This document shows positions 1 through 10,000 of a stretch of DNA of 64,000 bases, piece by piece (position 1 is the first letter of the stretch; every line of letters starts with the position of its first letter). The DNA is from Siderastrea radians (Eukaryota; Cnidaria; Anthozoa; Scleractinia; Rhizangiidae). The position numbers and the translations under genes were made by a program. The notes under the pieces were generated by a model that saw only the letters and a program-made list of their open reading frames with translations, was not told the origin of the DNA and ran no database searches. The DNA lies in the NCBI GenBank assembly GCA_964017195.1, contig OZ024900.1, forward strand, positions 31,636,641 to 31,700,640. The letters are read 5' to 3'.

Positions 1-1
1 T

Positions 2-685
2 CACTTCGACGGCAAGACTCGCACTGCAATCCTCCAGGGTGAGTACGTTGATTTTGTGTCGCTGCTACACGAAAATTCTACCGCCTCCTCCAACATTAGT
101 GAATTGCTTTCCCTTACTGTTAACGGCGAGTCCATTCCTATCCATTTGCCGAACCAGGGGAGACGTAAAAAAGTCCCCATCGATTCTTTCGATCGATGGC
201 TGTCCGCCTTCTCCGTTTTTGCTACTATTCTCCTTTCATCGTTTCCACATCGGGCGGTGGAAATGTTTGCGTACCTCAACATTATCCAGTCGGCTTATAA
301 GAAATTTTTAGGCCTCTCCTGGCTCGCTTACGACATAGACTTCCGCCGTAGGGCAGCTCGCGACCCGACCCTTTCATGGAATAAAATCCACCCCCAGCTT
401 TACCTGGAGAAATTTACCGGCCTCTCCCGTTCAGCCTGCTTTACCTGTGGGGGGGTGGATCATATGTCTCATTCCTGCCCTCTGTCTCCCCCTAGGGATA
501 GGACAGGCAGCCAGCCCAGTGATCCCTGCCGAAACTTCAATTGGGGAACAGCCTGCATCAGGACACCTTGCCCCTACCCTCACCGCTGCTCAGTCCCACA
601 CTGCGAGGAGTCTCACCCAGCCACCCTGCACCCCACCCACCGCCATGGAAAGTCTTCAAAGGAGGACAATCAAAAACGCCGCTGA
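2..685 (+). CDS. Gag-like protein of the Ngaro element (5' partial)
   Basis: The frame is open from base 2 to the stop at 683-685, so the true start lies outside the window. The C-terminal part has a zinc knuckle of CX2CX4HX4C form (CFTCGGVDHMSHSC, about 436-477). It is followed by a Cys/His cluster beginning CRNFNWGTAC and continuing CPYPHRC, which resembles the CCCH-like motifs of DIRS-order Gag proteins. The role would be RNA binding and particle formation. It overlaps the RT ORF by about 40 bp in a different frame, as is usual in this group. No homology search was run; the assignment rests on position and the Cys/His motifs. Confidence 0.8.
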   Translation, partial: HFDGKTRTAILQGEYVDFVSLLHENSTASSNISELLSLTVNGESIPIHLPNQGRRKKVPIDSFDRWLSAFSVFATILLSSFPHRAVEMFAYLNIIQSAYKKFLGLSWLAYDIDFRRRAARDPTLSWNKIHPQLYLEKFTGLSRSACFTCGGVDHMSHSCPLSPPRDRTGSQPSDPCRNFNWGTACIRTPCPYPHRCSVPHCEESHPATLHPTHRHGKSSKEDNQKRR

Positions 686-2297
686 GTTTGTTAAGGGATT
701 AAAACCTCGTACCCCCATTAATGTCGATCTACTTGAGTGCTACCTTGAGGGCCACCCTGATCCAGGTTTTGTTTCTTCCCTCTGCGTGGGTTTAAGAGAG
801 GGTTTTCGTATTGGCTATTTGGGTTCCCGTATGCACACATTCTATCCTAATCTTCGCTCCGCAAACCAGCACCCCGACATCCTTGAGCAGAACCTCTTAA
901 CCGAGGTCCTGCATGGTCATACCGCGGGGCCTTTCCTTTCCCCCCCTTTTAAAAATTTCTGCATTTCTCCCTTGGGTCTTGTCCCTAAAAAACACTCGGA
1001 CAAATGGCGTACAATTTTCCACCTCTCATATCCAAAAACATCGAGCACCAGCATAAATGCCAACATCCCCATTACTGACTATAGCCTGCAGTATGTTACC
1101 ATAGATAATGCGATCCACCTTCTCCTGTCCCTTGGGAAGGGCGCCTTTATGTCCAAGACTGATATCCAGTCTGCCTTCCGGATAATCCCCGTACACCCTG
1201 ACGATTGGGAACTGTTAGGGATGCACTGGAAGGGGCTCTACTTCTTCGACACCGTACTCCCCTTCGGTCTCCGAAGTGCACCCTTCCTTTTCAATATGGT
1301 TTCCGATGGTCTAGAATGGATAATTCGCAATAGGCTGAACATCAGGGGGGTCCTGCACATCCTGGATGATTTTTTTATTGCACTTCCCCCACCCCGTTCC
1401 CATTGCAGTACTGCACTTTGTAACCTTCTTACCTTATTTACAGACCTGGATATTCCCCTTGCCCCAGGTAAAACATTTTCCCCTTCTACACAATTAGAAT
1501 TTATGGGTATTCTCCTGGACTCCTCTACTATGGAAGCCAGGCTCCCTGATGACAAGCTGACCAGGCTGCGCTCTCTTGTCTCCTCCTGGCAAGCAAAAAC
1601 TTGTTGCCGCCTTCAAGACCTCCAGTCACTCATCGATTCCTTGCATTTTGCATATAAAGTGGTTGCCCCGGGGCGTCCATTCCTCCGCCGCATGATTGCC
1701 CTCACCTGTGGTTCTCCCAAGCCCACCTCATTTATTCGCTTGGGTAAGGAATTTCGCAAGGATCTAGATATGTGGGCCCTCTTCTTAACATCTTGGAATG
1801 GCGTCAAACTTTTCCTACCCCCCTTCTCCCCTTGCAATGACTCCATTCCCCTTTTCACCGATGCCTCTGGGTCCATCGGGTATGGTGCCTACCTCCACCC
1901 CCACTGGTTTCATGGGAAATGGCTTCCGCAGCACACACCAGCCTTTTGTACAGATATTAGTATTGCATGGCAGGAACTGTTCCCCATTTACCTAGCATGT
2001 GCCCTCTGGGGATCCCTTTGGTCCAACAAGCACATACGCTTCTCTTGCGACAATCAGGCCGTTGTGTCTATAATTAATACCAAGACCTCCAAAATTCCCC
2101 GTATCATGGATCTCCTCCGTCCCATCACCCTATTTACCCTCCAACATAATTTCACCCTTACAGCCGTTCATGTCCCAGGACTCCAAAATGGTATCGCTGA
2201 CTCCCTTTCTCGCTTCCAGATGGAACGCTTCAGGGAGCTGGCACCAGAAGCCTCGCCTACTGGTTACCCCATCCCAGCATCTCTGATTCACATTTAA
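645..2297 (+). CDS. Reverse transcriptase / RNase H of the Ngaro element
   Basis: The ORF is open from 447, but I prefer ATG 645, which has a strong Kozak context (CGCCATGG) and leaves only a short overlap with Gag. The product is about 550 residues. RT fingers and palm include SKTDIQSAFR, then LPFGLRSAPFLFN and the catalytic motif LDDF (about 1363-1374), where most RTs have YxDD. The RNase H part begins PLFTDASGSIGYGAY and includes the acidic WQELFP region and SCDNQAVV; it ends near ADSLSR. This order and the LPFGLRSAP and LDDF signatures are typical of DIRS/Ngaro polymerases. No stop or frameshift was seen inside. The tyrosine recombinase follows in the -1 frame. Confidence 0.96.
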   Translation: MESLQRRTIKNAAEFVKGLKPRTPINVDLLECYLEGHPDPGFVSSLCVGLREGFRIGYLGSRMHTFYPNLRSANQHPDILEQNLLTEVLHGHTAGPFLSPPFKNFCISPLGLVPKKHSDKWRTIFHLSYPKTSSTSINANIPITDYSLQYVTIDNAIHLLLSLGKGAFMSKTDIQSAFRIIPVHPDDWELLGMHWKGLYFFDTVLPFGLRSAPFLFNMVSDGLEWIIRNRLNIRGVLHILDDFFIALPPPRSHCSTALCNLLTLFTDLDIPLAPGKTFSPSTQLEFMGILLDSSTMEARLPDDKLTRLRSLVSSWQAKTCCRLQDLQSLIDSLHFAYKVVAPGRPFLRRMIALTCGSPKPTSFIRLGKEFRKDLDMWALFLTSWNGVKLFLPPFSPCNDSIPLFTDASGSIGYGAYLHPHWFHGKWLPQHTPAFCTDISIAWQELFPIYLACALWGSLWSNKHIRFSCDNQAVVSIINTKTSKIPRIMDLLRPITLFTLQHNFTLTAVHVPGLQNGIADSLSRFQMERFRELAPEASPTGYPIPASLIHI

Positions 2298-3306
2298 CCT
2301 CCAGAATATACGGCTACCTCTGGGGTTCCCTCGCGCCTTCCACTAGACAAACCTATGCAGCAGGCGAGAAACTTTTTATTCGATTCTGCCTGAAACATGG
2401 CCTTGTTACCCCCACCACACCCTTACTCCCCGCAAGTGAAGTCACTTTGATCTACTGGGTGGCCCATTTAGCTGAGTCTGTTAAATTTCACACTATTAAG
2501 GTTTACCTAGCAGCGATACAGAATCTACATGTTGAGTTCAACTGCACCCTCAATTTCGCAGCCATGCCCCGCCTACAAAACACTATACGGGGAATCAAAC
2601 GTTCCCTTGGCCTCACTCGACGTGATCGCCAGCCCATTACATTGTTTATTCTTGAACATATTTTCCACTCCCTTAGCCCGGACCGTTCATCCGATATAGA
2701 CACCGTGATGCTGTGGGCTTCCTTTACTTTAGCTTTCTTTGGCTTTATGAGGTGCAGTGAACTCACATGTAATGGTCCTTTTGACCATAGCGTACACCTA
2801 ACTCGCGGGGACGTCACTTTCTTCCCCAACATTTCTCACCCTCAACACATGCAAGTCCGCCTCAAGAAGTCCAAGACAGACCCTTTCCGGCAATCAACCG
2901 TCATCACCATCGCCAAGTCCAATTCTGTGCAGTGTCCGCCACAAGGGAACTTATTCTCCAATCTCCAGCGTCAACTCCACAGAGTCCACTGTTTCAACTT
3001 AAGGATGGCACCCTCCTCTCCAGGCGCATCCTGGCCCTCAATCTACACACGCTACTTCAACTGTGCGGTCTTCATGCCAAATCGTATAATACCCACAGCT
3101 TCAGAATAGGGGCAGCCACAACAGCAGCAGCCGCTGGCCTGCCAGCTTGGCTCATCAAAATACTGGGTCGCTGGCGATCTGATTCCTACGAACGGTACAT
3201 TCACCTTCCCAAGACTACCATCCTTCAAGTTCCCACAACCATGGCTGCTTATCACCGTGACAACACATCTACCCAGAACCCTCCTACATTTGATCCCTGG
3301 AAGTGA
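2294..3306 (+). pseudogene. Tyrosine recombinase of the Ngaro element, one frameshift
   Basis: The N-terminal core-binding part (SLAPSTRQTYAAGEKLF, from about 2327) is in frame 2 and starts overlapping the end of the RT/RNase H ORF. The catalytic domain includes FGFMRCSEL with the first Arg, then near 2925-2940 the reading frame moves by one base. The rest, in frame 1, carries HSFRIGAATTAAAAGLP (the HxxR motif) and GRWRSDSYERYIHLP with the candidate Tyr nucleophile. All catalytic landmarks of the lambda-integrase fold are thus visible but not in one frame. The enzyme would integrate circular cDNA without the target duplication typical of integrases. The frameshift could be decay or a sequencing error. 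Confidence 0.92.
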
Positions 3307-3624
3307 ACTGGACATGCACATCTTGTGTCAAGGCCTTTATTGGTCAGAACTGAACTATATGTTAAGTCTAATAGCGAAACCATTGAGCCTTTAACTGAAG
3401 ACTATTAACTATCTAGCTTGCATCCATCATGTCTAGGGTTAGAATTCTATATAAAAATAATAATAATAATAAGAATTAGATGAGAGTGGTAGCTATGCAA
3501 CTGGGAATCCTATCTGAGGCTGCTAACAGAATGCTGCTTTGCACCATCCTGGGTGGGGCCTGCTTTTTCTGTGAACAGCTCTTTTAGCCGCCTCAGTGTG
3601 GGAGGATTTCTGTTCCAGAATCTA

Positions 3625-3939
3625 TGGGGATAAGTGTCGCTGGCGACAACCCTTCAGTCCCACACTGAAGCGATGCCTCGGTTGCCTTAGCTTGGGTTGA
3701 CACTACAGTGGTCACGTCCACTTCCCCTTGCTGGCCAACCTTCTGGGAGCTTGGCATAGGTGCATGCTACTCAGCTGTACTCCATGACGCCCAATCCATG
3801 GTTTCTATGCCACTCGCTGACACTAGCCCCGTTGACTGGTCTCGCAAGTGGCAGGCAGCACTCGGGTCCTGGACAACACTTACCCCTAACCTTTTCTCCC
3901 ACATAAATGCGTTTTTTGTTTATTTGTGCGTGACATTAA
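3625..3939 (+). repeat. Ngaro repeat B1
   Basis: A 315-bp block starting at TGGGGATAAGTG and ending GCGTGACATTAA. It recurs at 4378-4692 with only a few substitutions. The similarity stops sharply at both ends. Confidence 0.93.
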
Positions 3940-4377
3940 TGGCTGTTTCTGCATTAGCATAAACTGGAGTTAATGTTTAGCTCGAATAACCCCCGGGCTC
4001 CTGGAGCGATCGCATGTATTTTTCCAGTGTACTCGATCTTTGCACTTTGAATCTCGTAAGTCACGCGTTCTCTCACCGCTCCTATTGTAACAGCCAATTA
4101 GACTGGTTATTTGCACGTGCTGCTTTCCATTGGCCAATCAGCTCTAAGCACTTTTCTCACTGTGGCGTTTGTACCTATAGGACACAGTTCGTGGCTAATT
4201 TCGCATTCAGGTCAATCTGTCGTACAAGTCAATTGTATTTTTCCCGCCCACCTGCCACACTTTCTTTGCATTGTTACTACTCTCCTCCATTGTAACAGTT
4301 GTTACATGAGGTTTCCATTAAATATTTACAATTTGTGATGTTAAACTTTTTCTAGTTGTTATTTTAAATAAACGGTT
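3940..4377 (+). repeat. Ngaro repeat A2 (predicted partner of an A1 left of the window)
   Basis: The 438-bp segment between B1 and B2. In Ngaro architecture this copy matches the 5' end of the element, so it should hold promoter sequence. It contains CCAAT-type motifs on both strands but no clear TATA box. Its identity as A2 is inferred from position only. Confidence 0.75.
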
Positions 4378-4692
4378 TGGGGATAAGTGTTGCTGGTGAC
4401 AACCCTTCAGTCCCACACTGAAGCGACGCCTCGGTTGCCTTAGCTTGGGTTGACACTACAGTGGTCACGTCCACTTCCCCTTGCTGGCCAACCTTCTGGG
4501 AGCTTGGCATAGGTGCATGCTACTCAGCTGTACTCCATGACGCCCAATCCATGGTTTCTATGCCACTCGCTGACACTAGCCCCGTTGACTGGCCTCGCAA
4601 GTGGCAGGCAGCACTCGGGTCCTGGACAACACTTACCCCTAACCTTTTCTCCCACATAAATGCGTTTTTTGTTTATTTGTGCGTGACATTAA
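4378..4692 (+). repeat. Ngaro repeat B2, right end of the element
   Basis: Second copy of the 315-bp block. The element ends at GACATTAA (4692); unrelated UBE4A sequence follows directly. Confidence 0.93.
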
Positions 4693-4708
4693 CCATTGGA
4701 ATATAAAC

Positions 4709-5766
4709 TTATTAGAAAGCAAATGGGCATTAAAAGACGTATTGTCCTGAGTATTAAGACAAGCACTCACTTCATCAATGTTGATCCACTGAAGAACTGG
4801 CACTTCACAACCACTAGCAGTATTCCGCAAATAGACACACCTCTTTGGCAGACCACCATGCTGTCTCTTTCCAATTCTATTAGTGTCTAAGAAAAACATC
4901 ACTGATAGTCACATCTCAGTACATTAATTATTTTACAATGTAGTCACTTAGAACTATTGTATCCTTCTACATTAAAATGTGTACTAATTAAACAATAGAG
5001 TTCTTCTGTCAAAGGCACTATTGTGGGATAGGTTGCCTGAGGAAATTTGATGTTCACAACAAATATTAGCCCAAGAACGTAGTTCGAGGGCTTAATATAT
5101 GAACTTTGAACATCAAATTTCCAAGGGAACCTAACACACAAGGCCTGAGACAGAAGGACTCTATTGCTTTTATTGTACAATGCTTAGTTTTTAGCGAAAA
5201 TTGCCCAAAGTGGTACTTAGTATGCGCTGATAGGCGCCCGCTGAGAAGAGACATTATTGTGTCACATGATCGATTTCCACCAATGGGAGCATGCCAAAAT
5301 TTAGCATTGCACTATAAGTAATGTTGGAAAACAAGGAGGATGTTGATCATTTTAACTTGGGAGAGCTTTGTGAGTATGGCCCTGTCTACCACAACATGGA
5401 CCTTGCAAGATTCTGCTGGATACATAAACATTTTCCATATTGAGTAATTTATTTACCATTATCCACTGTTATAAGAAACACTCGTTGAAGTAAATCATTC
5501 ACCATCCAAACTTTGTCCTTCTCATCATTCAGTGCTTCAGGATCACCATGTTCTGATTTATTGGTAGCATTATTGTCTGTGACATCTTTCAGTGACACTG
5601 TTATAGGCTGAGACTGCATGACTGTGTCTGGTCTGTGTTTGTCGACAGTCTTTGCAGTGGTAAGAGTATCCTCATGCTGCTTTCTGAACTCTTCAGCTTT
5701 TTCAACAGATGGGAAGAGAGCAGCAAACGGATTCTGGGATATCTGTGATGAGCTTCTGTCCTCCAT
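4709..5766 (-). CDS. UBE4A: UBE4A, ubiquitin conjugation factor E4 A: coding exons 1 and 2 only
   Basis: Exon 1 is 5766-5457 (ATG at 5766, donor GT at 5456-5455). Exon 2 is 4886-4709 (acceptor TTCTTAG, weaker donor GTTTAT at 4708). The junction is in phase: GAT AAT G joins AC ACT to give DNDTN. The N-terminus contains NPFAALFPSVEKAEEF and LLQRVFLITVDN; exon 2 contains GLPKRCVYLRN. These match the conserved start of UBE4A (vertebrate versions have NPFAALFGS, then IQRIFLITLDN and IPSRCVYL). About 162 residues of a roughly 1,070-residue protein are present; the Ufd2 core and U-box should lie left of the window. The family extends ubiquitin chains with E1, E2 and E3. A Ngaro element begins 16 bp beyond the proposed donor of exon 2. 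Confidence 0.9.
4996..5165. repeat. Small foldback element in UBE4A intron 1
   Basis: Inverted arms pair AGAGTTCTTCTGTC with GACAGAAGGACTCT, and GAAATTTGATGTTC with GAACATCAAATTTC. No coding content. No clear target duplication was found. Confidence 0.7.
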
Positions 5767-5924
5767 AACAGCTTAGAAGGCAAACTAAACCCACACTGAA
5801 ATGACAACCACAGGTAACATACTGAGTTACCGGTATTTAACTGCCAAATGAATATTCACTACATAAACGACACTACAGTATATTTTTAATTTTCCATACA
5901 TTATAGTTGAGACACACACCCTTT

Positions 5925-6200
5925 GAGACTATGGACAAAATCCTATGGTGTCAGGCCATTTAAATGACATTATGCTAATGAGCAGTACTTTCCGGTGGTA
6001 CTGTTTACTATGCCGTATAAGCTGGTGTAGACTGTAAATAAACTGCCTGATCCCAAATATTTCAGTGTGAGTTGTTGTGTTTAGATGCTGTACAAGATGG
6101 TTTTCTCTTTTAAGTCTGTGGATGAAAGCCTAAAGTGTGGCATTCAAATGAATGCTTTGGAGTGGCACTTTCCTTTGGCAGTGTTTATAATTTGCGTTAT
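5925..6200. repeat. Two degenerate copies of a ~120-bp interspersed/tandem repeat
   Basis: Each copy carries versions of GTCTGTGGATGAAA, a CATTCAAATGAA motif and CACTTTCC..TGTTTA. The same unit recurs at 17100-17540, 23790-24440 and 48170-48260. It lies in the UBE4A/UBE2F intergenic space. Confidence 0.65.
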
Positions 6201-6925
6201 CCTGGTGTGGATAAAATCAAATCGTGAAATGAATCCAATCACATGATTTCACAGCCTACACAGTACCAAACCACAAAATCTAACCCCCTAGAAGGTACGA
6301 CAAGCACCCTGTTACTTTGTTTAACAACCATTATTATTAAAAGTAAGCCCCCCTTGATGGGGGGGGGGGGTATTCTGAAATGCCAGTGAACTCAGGCAAG
6401 TGTGTGCATCTTTAGAAGTTAAACAAGAAATTTTGTAGCTTCACCTACAGAATAGACGCTACTTGACAACTCTAACTTAAAAAAAGTTCTTAGAGAACGA
6501 TGCTTTGTGAGACATACTATGTAAACACAGAACAGCAAGTCACAGATAAGCTTACATGAAAGTATTGTTTTCAAGAAGCTTACAAAGCTTTCATCGTGTA
6601 TACGTATATAAAAGATATTTTTCTCTCATTACCTCAAAGTTTTCAATCAGTTGTTATCATAAGATCCTCAACAAGCCATTTAGCGTTCATTCAGGCCGAA
6701 AAACGTGTCAAAACTCGAGCAAATTATGAAGTGTATAACAATGAATTGGCAAAAAACTACTGCATCGTCACTCTACGATTGTGACCGTGTGAGTCGAAGA
6801 AATACAGAGGTCTGGGACTACTGCAACGAGACCGCCATTTTGAACGAGGAGAAGGCCCTGGGGACGAGGTTGGGACTATTGTTTTTAGCCGCTGGTCAAG
6901 TAATCGCAGTCTCAGATTTTTCAAG

Positions 6926-6997
6926 ATGGAGTTAAAGTGAGTGTCAATGAGCAAGTTTTGCAAATGTTGTCGAAAAACGGACTCCTTCTTGAAATAA
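6926..6997 (+). promoter_or_regulatory. Two short upstream ORFs in the UBE2F leader
   Basis: ATG 6926 (AAGATGG context) opens the 5-codon frame MELK-stop at 6926-6940. ATG 6947 opens the 17-codon frame MSKFCKCCRKTDSFLK-stop at 6947-6997. The second stops 3 bp before the UBE2F start at 7001. If the transcript starts upstream of 6926, both could reduce or tune translation by reinitiation. Transcript evidence is not available here. Confidence 0.5.
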
Positions 6998-7000
6998 GAA

Positions 7001-10000
7001 ATGATCACTCTCGCAAAAAAGATTAAGGAAGAAAGGGAGAAGAAGCAGAAGGGAGCAAATGCAACTGAAAGTTCCAAAAGCTCGAGAGTATCTGTTCGAG
7101 ACAAACTGCTTACGAAAGGTATGGAAATATTGAGGCTAATTAAAATGTACTTACACATTGTACTTAAGCTTATACCTAATGCAACTTAAGTGTATTATAT
7201 TTTAATAGCATGAACAGGATAGAAACGTTGATCTTTTTTAGATATAATATGATCATTTTAGTTTCTCTAGCTTAAATGTTTCATATGTTGTTTCTGCTTA
7301 CGCCTTGTCAATCTTATGATTTTTTCCGTTTTTAGAAGTGACAGAATTGGAGGAAAATGTCCCCGGTGAGTAACAACCAAAAATCGACGCCCTAGCAAGC
7401 TTTTATTTTAAGCTTAGCTGTGACTTTTGAATATCCAAATAAAGCAGATTTGATGGTTACGAAATGCTCTTGTAACAATGTAACAAACTGTTTGTTTGTC
7501 TGTTTGTTTTATGATGTCCAGGATCTCTTTTGGATTTTTAAGTCTGATCAATTTCTGTTTAAGATCATAAGGATCCTATAGGTTTTTATAGGATCCTACT
7601 CAAGATCCTGTAGAAACCTGTAGGATCAAATACAATCCTGTAGAATCGTATAGGATCCTAGATCCAGTCTAGAAACTTGCATGATCTAAATCTTATGATC
7701 TCTATGAAAAACAGGATCTTTTGCAGGATCCAGTAAGATTTTACAGGATCTTCAGTAGGATTATATAAGGCATAATTACTTCACAATAATTATTATTGTG
7801 AAGTCATTTAAGATCATGGGTAGGATCCTGTGTAATCTTAGGGGCTGATTACATGAGGCGGGCTGGCATGGCTAGCCGGGCTGGCTCGGTCTGCCGGGAT
7901 CGTGGCACTTCTGTAAAACACATTAAAAATCAACTTTGCGATTACATGGAAAACTCTCAGTCCGGCTAGCTGGGATCCCGGCATCATGATGCCGGGATCT
8001 CCGCTAGCCGGGATGGAAATTTACTATGTAATCACGATTGCCGGGCCAGCCCGGCTAGCCAGGCCAACACTTTCTCGTCACTAAATTTCGCTTCAGAGCA
8101 AAATGGCTCACCAGAAGATCGATATTTCTCATTCTATAGAACACATAAAGGTTTATCAGACCATAAAGCTACATAAAACTGAAAATAATACACCAAAGTA
8201 ATGGATTAGCAAAAGTAAAAACACTCGATTCATGCTCTTTGATGTAGCCATCTTTTCACACGACAACTTCTAAATTTAGCGGCAGGCGGGATGGCTCGCC
8301 TCATGTAATAACGCGCTGAACAGTCATCTCGGCAAACTGAGCCAGCTCTGCTAACTGGGCCAGCCCGCCTCATGTAATCAGCCCCTTGCAGGATCTTAGA
8401 AATCCTCTGACTAGGACCTTTGCAGGATTTCTACCAGGGTTCCCTTAACCGTTTCAGCCCTAATAGTGACAAAAATGAAATTCCTGTTTGCATTATCACT
8501 ACTTGTTCAAACATTTAAACAATAAACAAAAAGAATAAACAAAGTGATTACCAAGGATAAGATGTCTTGATATTTAGACAAATTCTCCTTACTAGTTCCA
8601 TAAGAGATGTAAATGTATGGAGAACAGTAAGGAGAATATGCATGCATTTTTATATCAGGGCTTAAGGGTTAATAGCCTCCTATGCAGACATTCTTTTGGC
8701 TCATCACGCAATCTTTCCTCCCCAACGAACGTCTGCTGAAACAAGCGGGTTTTTACGTAGACCAATCAGAGCGCACTTCCACTTTGCACTTTGTACCCTG
8801 GTCACATTTCACGGCGGCAGAGGTGAGAAAAAAAAACCTTCCTTTGACAGTGTTTGCGGTATGTCCTGTTCGTTTACCGAGATGGAATAACCTCCGTACC
8901 CTTCCGAGTGCTGCAGTACATTGTTGCACAGTCAAATGTCCTATCGAAGCGGTAATGTTCACGTCTGTTTCATCTGAATCTCGGCGTAGTCGTTTAGTTC
9001 TGATTACTCCTCTCTTGTAGTCTTCCTTTATCTTGTTTTGAACTGATCGAAGGTCGGTTTTAATTTTTCCATTAGCGAATCAACCGCTTGTAACAGATGA
9101 ACGGGTTGCTCGACGAAAACACGTTAACATCCATTTCCAACGCGCTTTCGATCAGGCCACAGATGTCCACTAAGCTCTTGCCGAACAATCGTACTCTGGC
9201 AGTAGGAATTAAAACAATACTACAGAGGAAACAGTTGTTTCCGACAATTTTTTTTGGTGTTTCGTCTGTACACGAAGCAATGATCTGGAATCACTTAGCC
9301 AATTTGAATCAACGCAGGAAAAATTGTCGCCAAGGTAATGCAAGTTCTCATTGCTTTTCAGTAAACAATAACTTAGCACCGATTGGCTCTTAATTAATCT
9401 CCACGTGATATTTATGAACAATGGGAAAGGAAGTCGCCGCTCATTTCAGCAGGCGTTCGTTGGGGAGGAAAGATTGCGTGACGAGTGAAAAGAACGTCTG
9501 CGTAGGAGGCTAAAGGGTTAATGACTGTCATTCATTATTCACCTCCAGTTTGGTCAGGTGAATGATAATTATTGTTATGTAATTGTTACATTTTGGCAAC
9601 ATCAATTTATTCTCGGTGTTCACTGTCATGCCATAAAATATTAAAATCAAAACCAGTCAATGAAAGAAGCAAAGAATTAATGTTATAAAAGGCTAACAAA
9701 TATACAACTTTGCCAAGTCCGAAATGTTAGACCAAAATTTGTAGAGCTCAGTATGGAAATGCCATGTTAGGGTTCCTCAGAGAGGCACAAACATGGTGGC
9801 CAGAAATCAATGAGAACATCTAGAATTCACCTCTGCCCTCCAAGCTATTACTTTTCTTTCATGAACTACCAAATATTCACATTTAATTTCCCTCCTAGTA
9901 CTTTAACTGTCCAGACTGCTAAAAATCACGAGGAGAGTCCTTTATTGCATAGGAGAAAACTTGCTCTCGGATGCCATGCTGGTGTCACGTAGGGTGTAAA

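Larger units (their letters stand above)
1..4692 (+). mobile_element. Ngaro-type tyrosine-recombinase retrotransposon, 5'-truncated by the window edge
   Basis: The element carries, in order, a Gag-like ORF with zinc-binding motifs, a reverse transcriptase/RNase H ORF and a tyrosine recombinase, the gene set of the DIRS order. At its 3' end a 315-bp block occurs twice (3625-3939 and 4378-4692), separated by 438 bp. This matches the B1-A2-B2 part of the split direct repeat A1-ORFs-B1-A2-B2 that defines Ngaro elements; DIRS1 and PAT have other terminal arrangements. A1, expected to resemble 3940-4377, would lie left of the window. I saw no methyltransferase domain, which also fits Ngaro. The recombinase is frameshifted, so this copy is probably not autonomous. 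It lies inside UBE4A, opposite to that gene's strand. Confidence 0.93.

Noticed and set aside
1238..1876. Minus-strand frames across the RT gene
   Set aside because: Antisense shadows of the RT/RNase H coding region.
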